Positions 8,745-18,252 of a DNA stretch of 64,000 nt are shown here, piece by piece (positions within the stretch are counted from its first letter, which is position 1; the number at the start of each line of letters is the position of its first letter). The notes beneath the pieces are model-generated. The model did no database searches. It was not told the origin of the DNA and saw nothing but the letters and a program-made list of their open reading frames with translations. Source of the stretch: Donghicola mangrovi. Its GTDB lineage: Bacteria; Pseudomonadota; Alphaproteobacteria; Rhodobacterales; Rhodobacteraceae. The stretch is taken from positions 124,001 through 188,000 of the forward strand of contig NZ_JABCJE010000005.1 of assembly GCF_013377535.1 (NCBI RefSeq), in the 5' to 3' direction. Both the position numbers and the translations under genes were made by a program.

Positions 8745-11024
8745 TCAGCCGTAATGGGCGACCGGGGTCCCTGCGATGGCCGCCATGTTCAGCAGCCCGC
8801 GCGAGGTGATCGAGTGGTTCACGATGTGCGCGCGGTTGCCCATGCCCATCAGGATCGGGCCGACTTCCAGTCCGCCGCCCTTCATCTTGAGGATGTTGCG
8901 CACCCCCGAGGCCGCGTCCGCGTGGCCAAAGACCAGCACGTTCGCCGCACCCTGCAGGCGGTTCTGCGGGTAGACGCGGGCGCACAGTTCAGGGTCCAGC
9001 GCGGCGTCGATGTTCATCTCGCCTTCGTAGATAAAGTCGCGGGGCTCGCTGTCCAGAATGTCGATGGCGGCGCGCAGGCGCTGGCCGGTGTCACACTGGG
9101 TCGAGCCGAACTGCGACTGGGCGCACAGCGCGATGCGCGGGGTCAGGCCAAAGCGTTTGACGTGACGCGCGGCACCGATCACCGACTGCGCGATCTCTTC
9201 GGGGGTGGGGGTCGAGCGCACGTGGGTGTCCGCGATGAACAGCGGGCCATCCTCGAGGATCATCAGCGACAGGGCCCCGTGGGGGTGGTATTCGCCGCCA
9301 CCAAGGATCTGGTTCACGTATTTCAGGTGCCAGCGGTACTCGCCAAAGGTGCCGCAGATCATGCTGTCCGCTTCGCCGCGCTGAACCATGATGGCCGCAA
9401 TCGCGGTGGTGTTGGTGCGCATGATGGCGCGGGCCAGATCGGGGGTGACGCCGTTGCGGCACATTATCTGGTGATAGGTCTCCCAGTAGTCGCGATAGCG
9501 CGGGTCGTTCTCGGGGTTGACCAGATCAAAGTCCTTGCCGTGGCGGATGTTCAGGCCCAGACGTTCGCAACGCATCTCGACGACTTCGGGACGACCGATC
9601 AGGATCGGTTTCTCGGTGGTTTCCTCGAGGATCGCTTGGGCGGCGCGCAGGACGCGCTCGTCTTCACCCTCGGCGAACACGATGCGGCGCGATGCGGTCG
9701 CGGCGGCCTCGAACACGGGGCGCATCAGCATGGCCGATTTAAAGACCGACTGGTTCAGCTTGGCTTTGTAGGCTTCCAGATCCTCAAGCGGGCGCACGGC
9801 CACACCGGTTTCCATCGCGGCCTTGGCCACGGCGCTGGACACCACGCCCACCAGACGGGGGTCGAACGGTTTGGGGATCAGGTAATCCGCGCCAAAGGTC
9901 ATCTGCTCGCCCTGATAGGCGGCGGCAGCCTCGGCGCTGGTGGTCGCGCGGGCCAGTGCCGCGATGCCTTCGATACAGGCCAGCTGCATTTCGTCGTTGA
10001 TCTCGGTCGCGCCGACGTCCAGCGCGCCGCGGAAGATGAACGGGAAGCACAGGACGTTGTTCACCTGATTGGGGAAGTCCGAGCGGCCGGTCGCGATGAT
10101 CGCATCGGGGGCCACTTCGCGGGCCACGTCGGGCAGAATCTCGGGGTTCGGGTTGGCCAGCGCGAAAATGATCGGCTGTTTGGTCATCTTAGCGACCATC
10201 TCGGGCTTCAGCACGTTCGGGCCCGACAGGCCTAGGAACATGTCCGCGCCGTCGATCACCTCGGCCAGCGTCCGCAGGTCCGACTTCTGGGCATAGGCGG
10301 CCTTTTGCGGGTTCATGTCGACCTCGCGGCCCTCATAGACCAGACCGTGAATGTCGCACAGCCACACGTTCTCGCGCTTGACCCCCAGTTTCAGCAGCAT
10401 GTTCAGACAGGCGATGCCCGCCGCGCCGCCACCGGTGGAAACGATCTTGATGTCTTCGAACTTCTTGCCGGCCACGTGCAGCGCGTTCTTCGCCGCTGCG
10501 CCCACCACGATCGCGGTGCCGTGCTGGTCGTCGTGGAACACAGGGATGTTCATACGCTCGCGGCAGATTTTCTCGACGATAAAGCAGTCGGGGGCCTTGA
10601 TATCCTCAAGGTTCACGGCGCCAAAGGTCGGCTCCAGCGAGCAGACGATGTCGGCCAGTTTCTCGGGGTCGCTTTCGTTGACCTCGATATCAAAGGCGTC
10701 GATGTTCGCGAATTTCTTGAACAGAACGGCTTTGCCTTCCATCACGGGCTTCGAGGCCAGCGCGCCGATGTTCCCCAGACCCAGCACCGCAGTACCGTTC
10801 GAGATGACCGCCACAAGGTTGCCCTTGGCGGTGTAACGGGCGGCGTTTTGCGCGTCGTCCCGGATCTCCAGACAGGCCTCTGCCACGCCGGGTGAATAGG
10901 CGCGGCTCAGGTCGCGACCGTTGGCCATCGGCTTGGTGGCGCGGATTTCCAGTTTCCCCGGCTTGGGGTGTTCGTGGTAAAACAGCGCCGCCTGGCGCAG
11001 GGTTTCATTCTGTTGCTCTGACAT
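8745..11024 (-). CDS. maeB: NADP-dependent malic enzyme fused to phosphotransacetylase-like domain
   Basis: Oxidative decarboxylation of malate to pyruvate with NADP+ reduction, linking the TCA cycle to gluconeogenesis and NADPH supply. 759 residues: malic N domain (about 20-155, with [12 protein letters not shown] and [15 protein letters not shown]), NAD-binding domain (about 165-400, with [13 protein letters not shown]) and a C-terminal phosphotransacetylase-like domain (about 430-759), which usually binds acetyl-CoA as a regulatory module. An ATG lies 87 bp further upstream in frame, but [11 protein letters not shown] at 11024 fits the family start and has AAGGGA before it. The promoter region holds an 8-bp inverted repeat enclosing TTGCAAAA. 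Confidence 0.94.
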   Translation of the reverse strand: MSEQQNETLRQAALFYHEHPKPGKLEIRATKPMANGRDLSRAYSPGVAEACLEIRDDAQNAARYTAKGNLVAVISNGTAVLGLGNIGALASKPVMEGKAVLFKKFANIDAFDIEVNESDPEKLADIVCSLEPTFGAVNLEDIKAPDCFIVEKICRERMNIPVFHDDQHGTAIVVGAAAKNALHVAGKKFEDIKIVSTGGGAAGIACLNMLLKLGVKRENVWLCDIHGLVYEGREVDMNPQKAAYAQKSDLRTLAEVIDGADMFLGLSGPNVLKPEMVAKMTKQPIIFALANPNPEILPDVAREVAPDAIIATGRSDFPNQVNNVLCFPFIFRGALDVGATEINDEMQLACIEGIAALARATTSAEAAAAYQGEQMTFGADYLIPKPFDPRLVGVVSSAVAKAAMETGVAVRPLEDLEAYKAKLNQSVFKSAMLMRPVFEAAATASRRIVFAEGEDERVLRAAQAILEETTEKPILIGRPEVVEMRCERLGLNIRHGKDFDLVNPENDPRYRDYWETYHQIMCRNGVTPDLARAIMRTNTTAIAAIMVQRGEADSMICGTFGEYRWHLKYVNQILGGGEYHPHGALSLMILEDGPLFIADTHVRSTPTPEEIAQSVIGAARHVKRFGLTPRIALCAQSQFGSTQCDTGQRLRAAIDILDSEPRDFIYEGEMNIDAALDPELCARVYPQNRLQGAANVLVFGHADAASGVRNILKMKGGGLEVGPILMGMGNRAHIVNHSITSRGLLNMAAIAGTPVAHYG

Positions 11025-11048
11025 GACGCAATCCCTTTGGGAATTTTT

Positions 11049-11109
11049 GTTTAGCGTTAAACTATTTTTGCGCCAGTTGGAAGGCAGCGAATTGCAAAAC
11101 ATTCGCTGC
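11049..11109. promoter_or_regulatory. inverted repeats in the maeB/cdd divergent spacer
   Basis: GCAGCGAA (11084-11091) and TTCGCTGC (11102-11109) are perfect 8-bp arms around TTGCAAAACA; nearer maeB, GTTTA/TAAAC (11049-11062) flank GCGT. The first resembles an operator and contains most of the TTTGCAAA-type half-site seen before prpE. Confidence 0.45.
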
Positions 11110-11197
11110 ACTGCCGCATAAGGTGCCTTGTTTGGCGTGGTTCCGCCGGTCAGGCTCTTGTCAAATCATGTCGTAAAAGGTTCACTGTTCTTGACCA

Positions 11198-11207
11198 TTT
11201 GATCAAA
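11198..11207 (+). promoter_or_regulatory. TTTGATCAAA palindrome before cdd
   Basis: A perfect 10-bp palindrome lies 15 bp before the cdd start and just ahead of its GGAGAG ribosome site; it could be the operator of the salvage operon. No matching regulator gene is adjacent. Confidence 0.35.
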
Positions 11208-11222
11208 CGGCGGAGAGTCCTG

Positions 11223-11618
11223 ATGTCCTTGCGCGACGACGCGATGAAAGTGCGTGAAAACGCCTATGCGCCCTATTCGAATTTCAAGGTAGGCGCGGCG
11301 GTGCGCGCCACCGATGGCGCGGTCCATCAGGGGTGCAACGTGGAAAACATCGCCTACCCCGAGGGGACCTGCGCCGAAGCAGGCGCGATTGCTGCCATGT
11401 GCGCCGCCGGAGGCAGCCGCGAGATCGCTGAGGTCTATGTGATCGCCGACAGCCCGACGCCCGTGCCGCCCTGTGGGGGCTGCCGCCAGAAGCTGGCCGA
11501 ATTTGCGCCGCGCGACACGCCGGTGACCTTGGCAACCGTCGATGGGGCAGAGCTGAAAACAACCGTAGGCGATCTGCTGCCCGGTATGTTCGACGCAAGC
11601 CACATGGAACGCACCTGA
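11223..11618 (+). CDS. cdd: cytidine deaminase
   Basis: Zinc-dependent deamination of cytidine and deoxycytidine to uridine and deoxyuridine. 131 residues, the small homotetrameric class. Zinc site: CAE at 50-52 (Cys ligand, catalytic Glu52) and PCGGCRQ with Cys84 and Cys87. The start at 11223 (MSLRDDAMKV) is chosen because GGAGAG lies 6 nt before it; an in-frame ATG at 11199 lacks this. First gene of a five-gene salvage operon; its TGA overlaps the deoA ATG by one base. Confidence 0.95.
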   Translation: MSLRDDAMKVRENAYAPYSNFKVGAAVRATDGAVHQGCNVENIAYPEGTCAEAGAIAAMCAAGGSREIAEVYVIADSPTPVPPCGGCRQKLAEFAPRDTPVTLATVDGAELKTTVGDLLPGMFDASHMERT

Positions 11619-12922
11619 TGGACACCCGCCGTCTGCTGTCTGACCTGCGCGCAGGCCGCGTGCCCGCGCCCGAGGACCTGCGCGCCTTTGCGTTGGGTCT
11701 GGGAACGGGCGAGGTCAGCGATGCGCAGGCGGGGGCGTTCGCGATGGGCGTTTGCTTGGGCGCTTTGGGGCCAGAGGGGCGCGTGGCGCTGACCTTGGCG
11801 ATGCGCGACAGCGGCGACTGTTTGCAATGGGACCTGAACGGACCGGTGTTAGACAAACATTCGACCGGCGGGCTGGGGGATTGCACCAGCCTGATCATCG
11901 CGCCCGCACTGGTGGCCTGCGGGGCCTATGTGCCGATGATCTCGGGTCGGGGCTTGGGGCACACGGGCGGGACGCTGGATAAACTTGAGGGGATCCCCGA
12001 TCTGCGCACCGATCTGTCCGAGGCGCGGTTGCGGCGGCAGGTTGCGGATGTGGGCTGCGCGATTGTCGGGGCCACGGGGCGGATCGCGCCTGCGGACAAG
12101 CGGCTTTATGCGGTGCGGGATGTGACCTCGACCGTGGATAGCCTTGATCTGATCACGGCCTCGATCCTGTCCAAGAAGCTGGCTGCGGGGCTGGATGCCT
12201 TGGTGCTGGATGTGAAGTGGGGGACGGGGGCGTTCATGACCTCTCCCGAGGCGGCGCGGGAACTGGCGCTGTCCTTGGTCGGGACGGCGAACGCGGCGGG
12301 GTGCCCGACGACGGCGCTGATTTCCGACATGAACCAACCCTTGGCGCGGTCGATGGGCAACGCGCTAGAGATCGCCGCGGTGATGGCTGTGCTGACCGGC
12401 CCCGAACGCGGGGCATTGTTCGAGTTGTCCTGCGCGTTGGGGGCCGAGGTTCTGGTGTCTGGCGGTTTGGCCGCAACGCCGGAAGAGGGCGTGCAGCGCA
12501 TGGAAATGGCGATCAACAGCGGCACTGCCGCCGAGGTGTTCGAGCGCATGATCGCCGCCCAAGGCGGGCCCAGTCGGTTTGCCAGCGAATGGGGTGCCTT
12601 GTTGCCAGAGGCGACGGTGATCCAAGAAGTATACGCCCTCGAGGCGGGGTTTGTGGCTGCGATGGACGGGCGGGCTTTGGGCGCGGCCGTGGTTGCTTTG
12701 GGCGGGGGGCGGTTGGTGGAAACCGACCGCGTGGACCCGTCGGTCGGGATTTCGGATATGGCGCGATTGGGGGATGCGGTGGACCGTGGCCAGCCCATCG
12801 CCCGCATCCACGCCCGCACCGAAGCCGAGGCGGAACGGGCCGCCCAAGCCTTTCTGGCAGCGGTGCAGATTGGCGATGCGCCTGAACCTGCGTCGCTCGT
12901 CGTCGAAAGGATCACAGCATGA
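11618..12922 (+). CDS. deoA: thymidine phosphorylase
   Basis: Phosphorolysis of thymidine (and usually deoxyuridine) to the free base and deoxyribose-1-phosphate. 434 residues, the usual length. The signature KHSTGGLGD is at 80-88, in a nucleoside phosphorylase type II fold (N-terminal helical domain, then the phosphate-binding glycine-rich domain and a C-terminal domain). It receives deoxyuridine from Cdd and passes the sugar phosphate to DeoB. It overlaps both neighbours (TGATG with cdd, ATGA with deoB), so translational coupling is likely. Confidence 0.96.
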   Translation: MDTRRLLSDLRAGRVPAPEDLRAFALGLGTGEVSDAQAGAFAMGVCLGALGPEGRVALTLAMRDSGDCLQWDLNGPVLDKHSTGGLGDCTSLIIAPALVACGAYVPMISGRGLGHTGGTLDKLEGIPDLRTDLSEARLRRQVADVGCAIVGATGRIAPADKRLYAVRDVTSTVDSLDLITASILSKKLAAGLDALVLDVKWGTGAFMTSPEAARELALSLVGTANAAGCPTTALISDMNQPLARSMGNALEIAAVMAVLTGPERGALFELSCALGAEVLVSGGLAATPEEGVQRMEMAINSGTAAEVFERMIAAQGGPSRFASEWGALLPEATVIQEVYALEAGFVAAMDGRALGAAVVALGGGRLVETDRVDPSVGISDMARLGDAVDRGQPIARIHARTEAEAERAAQAFLAAVQIGDAPEPASLVVERITA

Positions 12923-14121
12923 CCCGTGCGTTTCTGGTGGTGATGGACTCGGTCGGGATCGGCGGAGCGCCTGATGCGGATCAGTTCTTTAACGGCGATC
13001 TGCCGGACACGGGGGCGAACACGCTGGGCCACATCGTGCAGGCCTGCGCCGAGGGGCGGGCCGAAGAGGGGCGCTCTGGTCCCTTGGCGGTGCCGGTGTT
13101 GGAAAGTTTGGGCTTGGGACAGGCGGAGCGTTTGGCCAATGGCGATCGAGTTGTGGATCAGCCGACTGGCCTCTGGGGTGCGGCGACCGAGGTTAGCCGT
13201 GGCAAGGATACCCCCAGCGGCCACTGGGAACTGGCGGGGGTGCCGGTGCCTTGGGACTGGACGTATTTTCCCGACACCACGCCCGCGTTCCCCGATGATC
13301 TGGTGGCCGAGGTCGCTAAGGCCGCCGGAACCGACGGCATCCTTGGCAATTGCCACGCCAGCGGCACCGCGATCATCGACAAACTGGCCGAGGAGCACAT
13401 CCGCACCGGCCAGCCGATCTGCTATACTTCGGCTGATAGCGTGTTCCAGATCGCCGCGCATGAAGAGCATTTCGGCCTCGATCGCCTTCTGAAACTGTGC
13501 GCTGACATTGCGCCGACCCTGCACAAGATGAAGGTCGGGCGTGTGATCGCGCGGCCCTTCGTCGGGGATGCCGAGGCGGGCTATACCCGCACCACCAACC
13601 GCAAGGATTTCGCGCTCGCGCCCCCCAGTCCGACCCTGTGCGATTGGGTCAGCGGGGCAGGGCGCGAGGTGATTGGTGTGGGCAAGATCGGCGACATCTT
13701 CTCCATGCACGGCATCACACAACTGTACAAAGGCAGCGACGCGCAGCTAATGGACCATCTGGACCGGCTGATTGATGACGCGCCCGAGGGCAGCCTGACC
13801 TTTGCCAATTTCGTGGAGTTTGACAGCCTCTATGGTCACCGCCGCGATGTGACGGGCTATGCCCGCGCGCTGGAGTGGTTCGACGCGCGGATCGGGGCGA
13901 TCCTGCCGCGCCTGCGCGAGGGCGATCTGCTGATCATCACCGCCGATCACGGCAACGATCCCACGTGGCACGGCACGGACCACACCCGCGAACGGGTGCC
14001 GGTGCTGGGCTATGGCGTGGGGGCGAAACCGATCGGACTGGTTGCCTTTGCCGACGTGGCTGCCAGTATCGCGGCACACCTGAATATCCCCGCCCAAGGG
14101 CCGGGAAGGAGCTTTCTATGA
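12919..14121 (+). CDS. deoB: phosphopentomutase
   Basis: Interconverts (deoxy)ribose-1-phosphate and -5-phosphate. 400 residues, alkaline-phosphatase superfamily metalloenzyme. Metal and nucleophile segments are visible: VVMDSVGIGGAPDAD near the N-terminus, GKDTPSGHWE with the catalytic Thr, and ITADHGNDPTWHGTDHTRE near the C-terminus. Overlaps deoA and add by ATGA. No deoC is present in the window, so deoxyribose-5-phosphate aldolase must be elsewhere. Confidence 0.96.
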   Translation: MTRAFLVVMDSVGIGGAPDADQFFNGDLPDTGANTLGHIVQACAEGRAEEGRSGPLAVPVLESLGLGQAERLANGDRVVDQPTGLWGAATEVSRGKDTPSGHWELAGVPVPWDWTYFPDTTPAFPDDLVAEVAKAAGTDGILGNCHASGTAIIDKLAEEHIRTGQPICYTSADSVFQIAAHEEHFGLDRLLKLCADIAPTLHKMKVGRVIARPFVGDAEAGYTRTTNRKDFALAPPSPTLCDWVSGAGREVIGVGKIGDIFSMHGITQLYKGSDAQLMDHLDRLIDDAPEGSLTFANFVEFDSLYGHRRDVTGYARALEWFDARIGAILPRLREGDLLIITADHGNDPTWHGTDHTRERVPVLGYGVGAKPIGLVAFADVAASIAAHLNIPAQGPGRSFL

Positions 14122-15128
14122 CAGAAGAAGAGATGGAACATCCGCCGGTCAACCTGCCCAAGGTCGAACTGCACACCCATATCGAAGGGGCCGCGCAGCC
14201 GGATTTCATCCGCCAACTGGCGTTTGAGAAAAAAATAGACATCAGCGGGATTTTTGATGACCGTGGGGCTTATCGGTACAAGGGGTTCCTCGAATTCCTG
14301 CAGGTCTACGAGGCCGCGACCACCGTTCTGAAATCCCCCGAGGACTTTCGCCGTCTGACCCTGTCGGTGCTGGAAAACGCCGCCGAGAATGGCGTCATCT
14401 ATATGGAGAGCTTCCTGTCGCCCGAATTCTGCGGGGGGGCGGATGTGGGCGCGTGGACTGAGTTCCTGCACGCCATTCAGGACGGCGCCGCCGAGGCCAA
14501 GAAGAAATACGATATTGAAATGCGCGGCGTGGTGACATGCATCCGCCATTTCGGCCCCGACAAGGCCAAGCTGACCGCGATCTGTGCTGCCGAAACGGCG
14601 GGGGATTTCGTGACCGGTTTCGGGATGGGCGGCGATGAAAACGCGGGCCATCAGCGGGACTTCATGTGGGCCTATGACTGCGCCCGAGAGGCCGGTCTGG
14701 GCCTGACCACCCACGCCGGTGAATGGCGCGGCCCTCAAGAGGTGCGCGATGCCATCGACGATCTGAAGGTCACGCGCATCGGCCACGGTGTCCGCTGCAT
14801 TGAGGATATGCGGCTGGTCGAACATTTGGCCGAACGGGAAATCACGCTCGAGGTTTGCCCGGGGTCGAACGTGGTGCTTGGGGTCTATCCCGACCTCAAA
14901 AGCCACCCGATTGAACGCCTGCGCGCCTATGGGGTCAAGGTGACGGTGTCCACGGACGATCCGCCTTTCTTCCATACGACAATGCAGCAAGAGTACGCGG
15001 AACTGACCCGCGTGTTCGGCTGGGAAAACCGCCATTTCAAGGAAATCACCCTCAACGCTGTGCTGGCGGCCTTTTGCGATCAGGCCACCCGTGACGCACT
15101 GACCAAACGACTGGAGGACGCTTTTTGA
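14118..15128 (+). CDS. add: adenosine deaminase
   Basis: Zinc amidohydrolase deaminating adenosine and deoxyadenosine to inosine forms. 336 residues. Zinc and catalytic motifs: HTHIEG near residues 18-23, HAGE, GHGVRC and STDDPPFF. The ATG at 14118 overlaps the deoB stop as ATGA; a longer open frame inside deoB is ignored. Adenine deaminases of the same superfamily are an alternative, but the salvage context with cdd, deoA and deoB favours adenosine. Confidence 0.88.
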   Translation: MTEEEMEHPPVNLPKVELHTHIEGAAQPDFIRQLAFEKKIDISGIFDDRGAYRYKGFLEFLQVYEAATTVLKSPEDFRRLTLSVLENAAENGVIYMESFLSPEFCGGADVGAWTEFLHAIQDGAAEAKKKYDIEMRGVVTCIRHFGPDKAKLTAICAAETAGDFVTGFGMGGDENAGHQRDFMWAYDCAREAGLGLTTHAGEWRGPQEVRDAIDDLKVTRIGHGVRCIEDMRLVEHLAEREITLEVCPGSNVVLGVYPDLKSHPIERLRAYGVKVTVSTDDPPFFHTTMQQEYAELTRVFGWENRHFKEITLNAVLAAFCDQATRDALTKRLEDAF

Positions 15129-15772
15129 CCGATCAGACCACCATCCCGCACCTGACCGTCGTTGATCACCCGCTGGTCCAGCACAAGCTGACCCACATGC
15201 GCAAAACCGGCACGCCCACTGGCGTGTTCCGCCAGCTTTTGCGGGAAATCAGTCAGCTTCTGGCTTACGAAATCACCCGCAATCTGGAGATGACCCAAGA
15301 GACCATCGACACCCCCCTGTGCCAGATGGAGGCCCCCGTTCTGGACGGCAAGAAACTGGCGCTGATCTCGATCCTGCGGGCGGGGAATGGTCTGCTGGAT
15401 GGCGTTCTGGAGCTGGTGCCTTCGGCGCGTGTGGGGTTTGTCGGTTTGTATCGCGACGAGACCACTTTGGAGCCCGTTCAGTACTATTTCAAAGTGCCCG
15501 ATGCGCTGGGCGAACGTCTGGTGATCGCAGTCGATCCTATGCTGGCGACAGGAAATTCCGCCGTCGCGGCGATTGATCTGCTGAAAAAGGCGGGCGCCAC
15601 GAATATCCGTTTCATGTGTCTTCTGGCCGCCCCCGAGGGCGTCGAAACCATGCGTCAGGCCCACCCCGATGTGCCGATTGTGACGGCCTCGCTGGACAGC
15701 CATTTGAATGAACATGGCTACATCGTTCCGGGCCTAGGCGACGCCGGAGATCGCATGTTCGGCACCAAGTGA
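15125..15772 (+). CDS. upp: uracil phosphoribosyltransferase
   Basis: Converts uracil and PRPP to UMP, completing the pyrimidine branch of the operon. 215 residues, the usual length. The PRPP loop is [11 protein letters not shown] and the uracil-binding C-terminus ends [15 protein letters not shown]. The start is TTG at 15125, overlapping the add stop (TTGA) with GGAGGA 6 nt upstream; no ATG exists until well inside the fold. Last gene of the salvage operon. Confidence 0.96.
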   Translation: MTDQTTIPHLTVVDHPLVQHKLTHMRKTGTPTGVFRQLLREISQLLAYEITRNLEMTQETIDTPLCQMEAPVLDGKKLALISILRAGNGLLDGVLELVPSARVGFVGLYRDETTLEPVQYYFKVPDALGERLVIAVDPMLATGNSAVAAIDLLKKAGATNIRFMCLLAAPEGVETMRQAHPDVPIVTASLDSHLNEHGYIVPGLGDAGDRMFGTK

Positions 15773-15838
15773 TGTGGTAGTTATTGCTTTACCCCCAACC
15801 ACTGTGCAATCTGGGCGCAGTGTTACTGGGGATTTAGA

Positions 15839-16975
15839 ATGAAAAGGCTCTTTGCGGCTGCCACCGTATGTCTTGTGTATTCGGGGTCTGTCATGGCGCA
15901 GACTCCTGTTAACTTTCCGCCGTCCGATTTTCAGGGCCGTCAGTTCGTAGACAACAAGGGCTGCGCCTTTATCCGCGTGGGCGTTGGCCCGACCGTGGAC
16001 TGGGTGCCCCGCGTCACCCGCGACCGTCAGCAGGTCTGTGGGTTGCAGCCGACGTTCCGCACGCCGACCCAAACGGTCGAGGCGCCCAAGGCCCCCGTGC
16101 CGACCCCCGCGCCGGTGATCACGCCCAAGCCGACCCCTGCGCCCGCGGCCAAAACCGCCACCAAAGTGGCCGAGCCCGCTCCGGCCCCTGTGGCCAAGGC
16201 CGCGCCGGTCGTCAAAGCGCCCGCCAAGCAGAAGGTCGCCGTGGCCGCGCCGGTGAAAAAGCGCACCACCACCGCCAAGCCGATGGAAACCGTCGCAAGC
16301 AAGATCGTGCGCCCCACCGCGCAGGCCAAAACCGCTGCCAAGGCCGCTGTGCTGGCCCCGACCGCGGTGACTTCGGCCCAGCCCGTGGCCAAGACCCGTC
16401 CGGTCACCGCTCAGCCCGCGCCTGCTGCGACCGCCAGCGTCTGCCCCGGCCGTACCGGCGTCAGTGCGCGCTATACCAACAAAGAAGGCGTCCGTTGCGG
16501 TCCCCAGTCCGCGTCGCCCGTCTCGATCATCAGCGTCGGTGCTGCCAACCAGCCGCTGCCCAAGCCGCCCGCCGGTTACAAGCAGGTCTGGAAAGATGAT
16601 CGCCTGAACCCCTATCGCGGTCCCCGCACCGCCGAAGGGAACGTGCAGTCCGATCAGGTTTGGGACACCCAGACCCCGCGCAGCCTGCGCCCCGGCGGAG
16701 AGGCCCAGCGCGTTGCTGTCGTGACCCCGCAGGCCACCGCTCCGGTGACCACGTCGGCAGGGATGGGCAGCTATGTGCAGGTTGGCACGTTCTCGGTGAA
16801 CGGGAATGCGCAGCGCACCGCCCAACGGTTCCAGAGCGCGGGCTACCCCGTGCGCTTGCTGACCACCCGTTCGGGCCAGCAGATCGTTCTGGTCGGTGCC
16901 GCCAATGGTGCGGGACTCCAGCAGACGCTGAACGCTGCCCGCAAGGCAGGCTTCAGCGACGCGTTCATTCGCTAA
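15839..16975 (+). CDS. exported SPOR-domain protein with Ala/Pro/Lys-rich linker
   Basis: 378 residues. A Sec signal peptide (MKRLFAAATVCLVYSGSVMA, cleavage near residue 21) is followed by a short conserved segment with two cysteines (about 40-62), a long low-complexity linker rich in Ala, Pro, Lys, Thr and Val (about 75-195), a second conserved segment around CPGRTGVSARYTN, and a C-terminal SPOR domain (about 300-378). SPOR domains bind denuded septal peptidoglycan, so a periplasmic or outer-membrane cell-division role is likely; no lipobox is seen. It follows upp by 66 bp but probably has its own promoter, and it converges with the next gene 16 bp away. Confidence 0.82.
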   Translation: MKRLFAAATVCLVYSGSVMAQTPVNFPPSDFQGRQFVDNKGCAFIRVGVGPTVDWVPRVTRDRQQVCGLQPTFRTPTQTVEAPKAPVPTPAPVITPKPTPAPAAKTATKVAEPAPAPVAKAAPVVKAPAKQKVAVAAPVKKRTTTAKPMETVASKIVRPTAQAKTAAKAAVLAPTAVTSAQPVAKTRPVTAQPAPAATASVCPGRTGVSARYTNKEGVRCGPQSASPVSIISVGAANQPLPKPPAGYKQVWKDDRLNPYRGPRTAEGNVQSDQVWDTQTPRSLRPGGEAQRVAVVTPQATAPVTTSAGMGSYVQVGTFSVNGNAQRTAQRFQSAGYPVRLLTTRSGQQIVLVGAANGAGLQQTLNAARKAGFSDAFIR

Positions 16976-16991
16976 AACGGGGCCAGTGCGC

Positions 16992-18017
16992 TTAGCGCTG
17001 GCAGATCCCCTGAATACTGATCCAGTCCCCATCGCTTAGCAGCGGTGGGGGCAGGGTATCGGCAAAGGGGTCATTCACGATCAGCGGCCCCACGACAGAC
17101 CCGCTCGGGTCCAATTCGCGGGCATAGGGCGTGCTGGGAACGCCCTTTTCCTTGAACAGCGCCAGAATGTCCTGCGTTTCCACGATCTCGGGGGATTGGG
17201 ACAGGATTTTCTCGGCATAGCTGTCGAGCGCGCCGTTGGGCAGGCTGCCGGTCGTCAGGAACTGGATCACCGCCAACAGGCTGCTCTGGGCCAGAACCTC
17301 GGCCAAGGGGTCGTGATTGCCCGCTCGCAGCCCTTCGACCAGCGCAAAGCCCGCCAGCACGTTCGCGTCCTCGTAGTTTTCCACCAAAGAGCGGTTCAGC
17401 AGGATCGTCCCGCCGGGCAGGTGAAACGCCTTGCGCGGCCCGCCAGACATCACCATCAGCTTGCGGCGCTCTTCGGCGGGGAACAGCTTGCCCCCCAGAC
17501 GCGCCAGCGCCGGAGAGCCCAGATTATCGCGGCATTCGGGGCCGGTGATCCGCGTGACGCGGTTGATCAGCGCCAGACCGATTTCGGCCCGTTTGACGGG
17601 GGGCACAACCTCGACCGCGTGTTGGCGCAGGGCATCAGGCAGCCAGAACGTCCCGACCCCGATCAGAAGCGCGGTCATCGTGCCCATCAGGCCCCAACGC
17701 AGGCGGCCTTGCTTGGGGCGGGCACGATTGATCGCGGCGCGCAACTTCTCGATGGCTTCGATCATGACGGCTTCGTCGCCGCCGATCTCCAGCGTTTCCG
17801 TGGGGTCACCGTCCGGATGGTATAGCGCAGGCAACACACCGGGATTGGCCCGTTCGACCGCCGGAATGGCCCAGTGGGTCAGGGGGCGGCTTTTCATGTC
17901 CATGATGACGATGGTCGAATCCCCCAGTGACACAACGACATTACGCCTCTGGGCATCTGGCTGTTCCCGCCAAACCCCCAGCGCCTCTAATCGCTGATAT
18001 CCCTTGAGTGCTGTCAT
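16992..18017 (-). CDS. membrane protein with a degenerate M48-like domain
   Basis: 341 residues. A cytosolic N-terminal half (1-105), one transmembrane segment (about 107-128, in GLMGTMTALLIGVGTFWLP) and a C-terminal domain resembling M48 metallopeptidases: the segment HLPGGTILLNRSLVEN aligns with the PGG strand that precedes the HExxH helix. Where HExxH is expected it reads ALVEGLRAGNHDP, so the first zinc histidine is lost and only a Glu remains. It is probably catalytically dead, a binding or scaffolding relative of membrane M48 proteases. Assignment rests on motif shape only. A small hairpin spans its stop, facing the SPOR gene. Confidence 0.55.
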   Translation of the reverse strand: MTALKGYQRLEALGVWREQPDAQRRNVVVSLGDSTIVIMDMKSRPLTHWAIPAVERANPGVLPALYHPDGDPTETLEIGGDEAVMIEAIEKLRAAINRARPKQGRLRWGLMGTMTALLIGVGTFWLPDALRQHAVEVVPPVKRAEIGLALINRVTRITGPECRDNLGSPALARLGGKLFPAEERRKLMVMSGGPRKAFHLPGGTILLNRSLVENYEDANVLAGFALVEGLRAGNHDPLAEVLAQSSLLAVIQFLTTGSLPNGALDSYAEKILSQSPEIVETQDILALFKEKGVPSTPYARELDPSGSVVGPLIVNDPFADTLPPPLLSDGDWISIQGICQR

Positions 18018-18155
18018 CTATGCCCGTATTTTTCTATTTTCCAAGCGATAGCACGGGTTACAGAGTCCCGTCCATGCTGGTCATCCTGCCTTTGACCATC
18101 CCTTTGATACGAAGCCCTTGTCGCCAGACTTCCAAGAAGCTGCAAGGGCTCTGCA

Positions 18156-18178
18156 CCTTCTTCCTGGTTCAAATATCC
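18156..18178 (-). repeat. 3'-end element, single copy (locus B)
   Basis: On the minus strand GGATATTTGAACCAGGAAGA starts at 18178, immediately after the T-run of the fadB terminator. One base differs from GAGTATTT in each half. Confidence 0.65.
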
Positions 18179-18181
18179 AAA

Positions 18182-18209
18182 AAAGCCGCCCCGATCAGGG
18201 GGCGGCTTT
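18182..18209 (-). terminator. rho-independent terminator of the fadA-fadB unit
   Basis: AAAGCCGCCCC (18182-18192) and GGGGCGGCTTT (18199-18209) form a perfect 11-bp stem with a 6-nt loop, followed on the minus strand by TTTTTTGG. It lies 44 bp after the fadB stop. Nothing else is seen in 18018-18252. Confidence 0.88.
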
Positions 18210-18252
18210 GTGATGGGCGATGTCTCGCCGGGATTTGTGCAATCACAATGCC

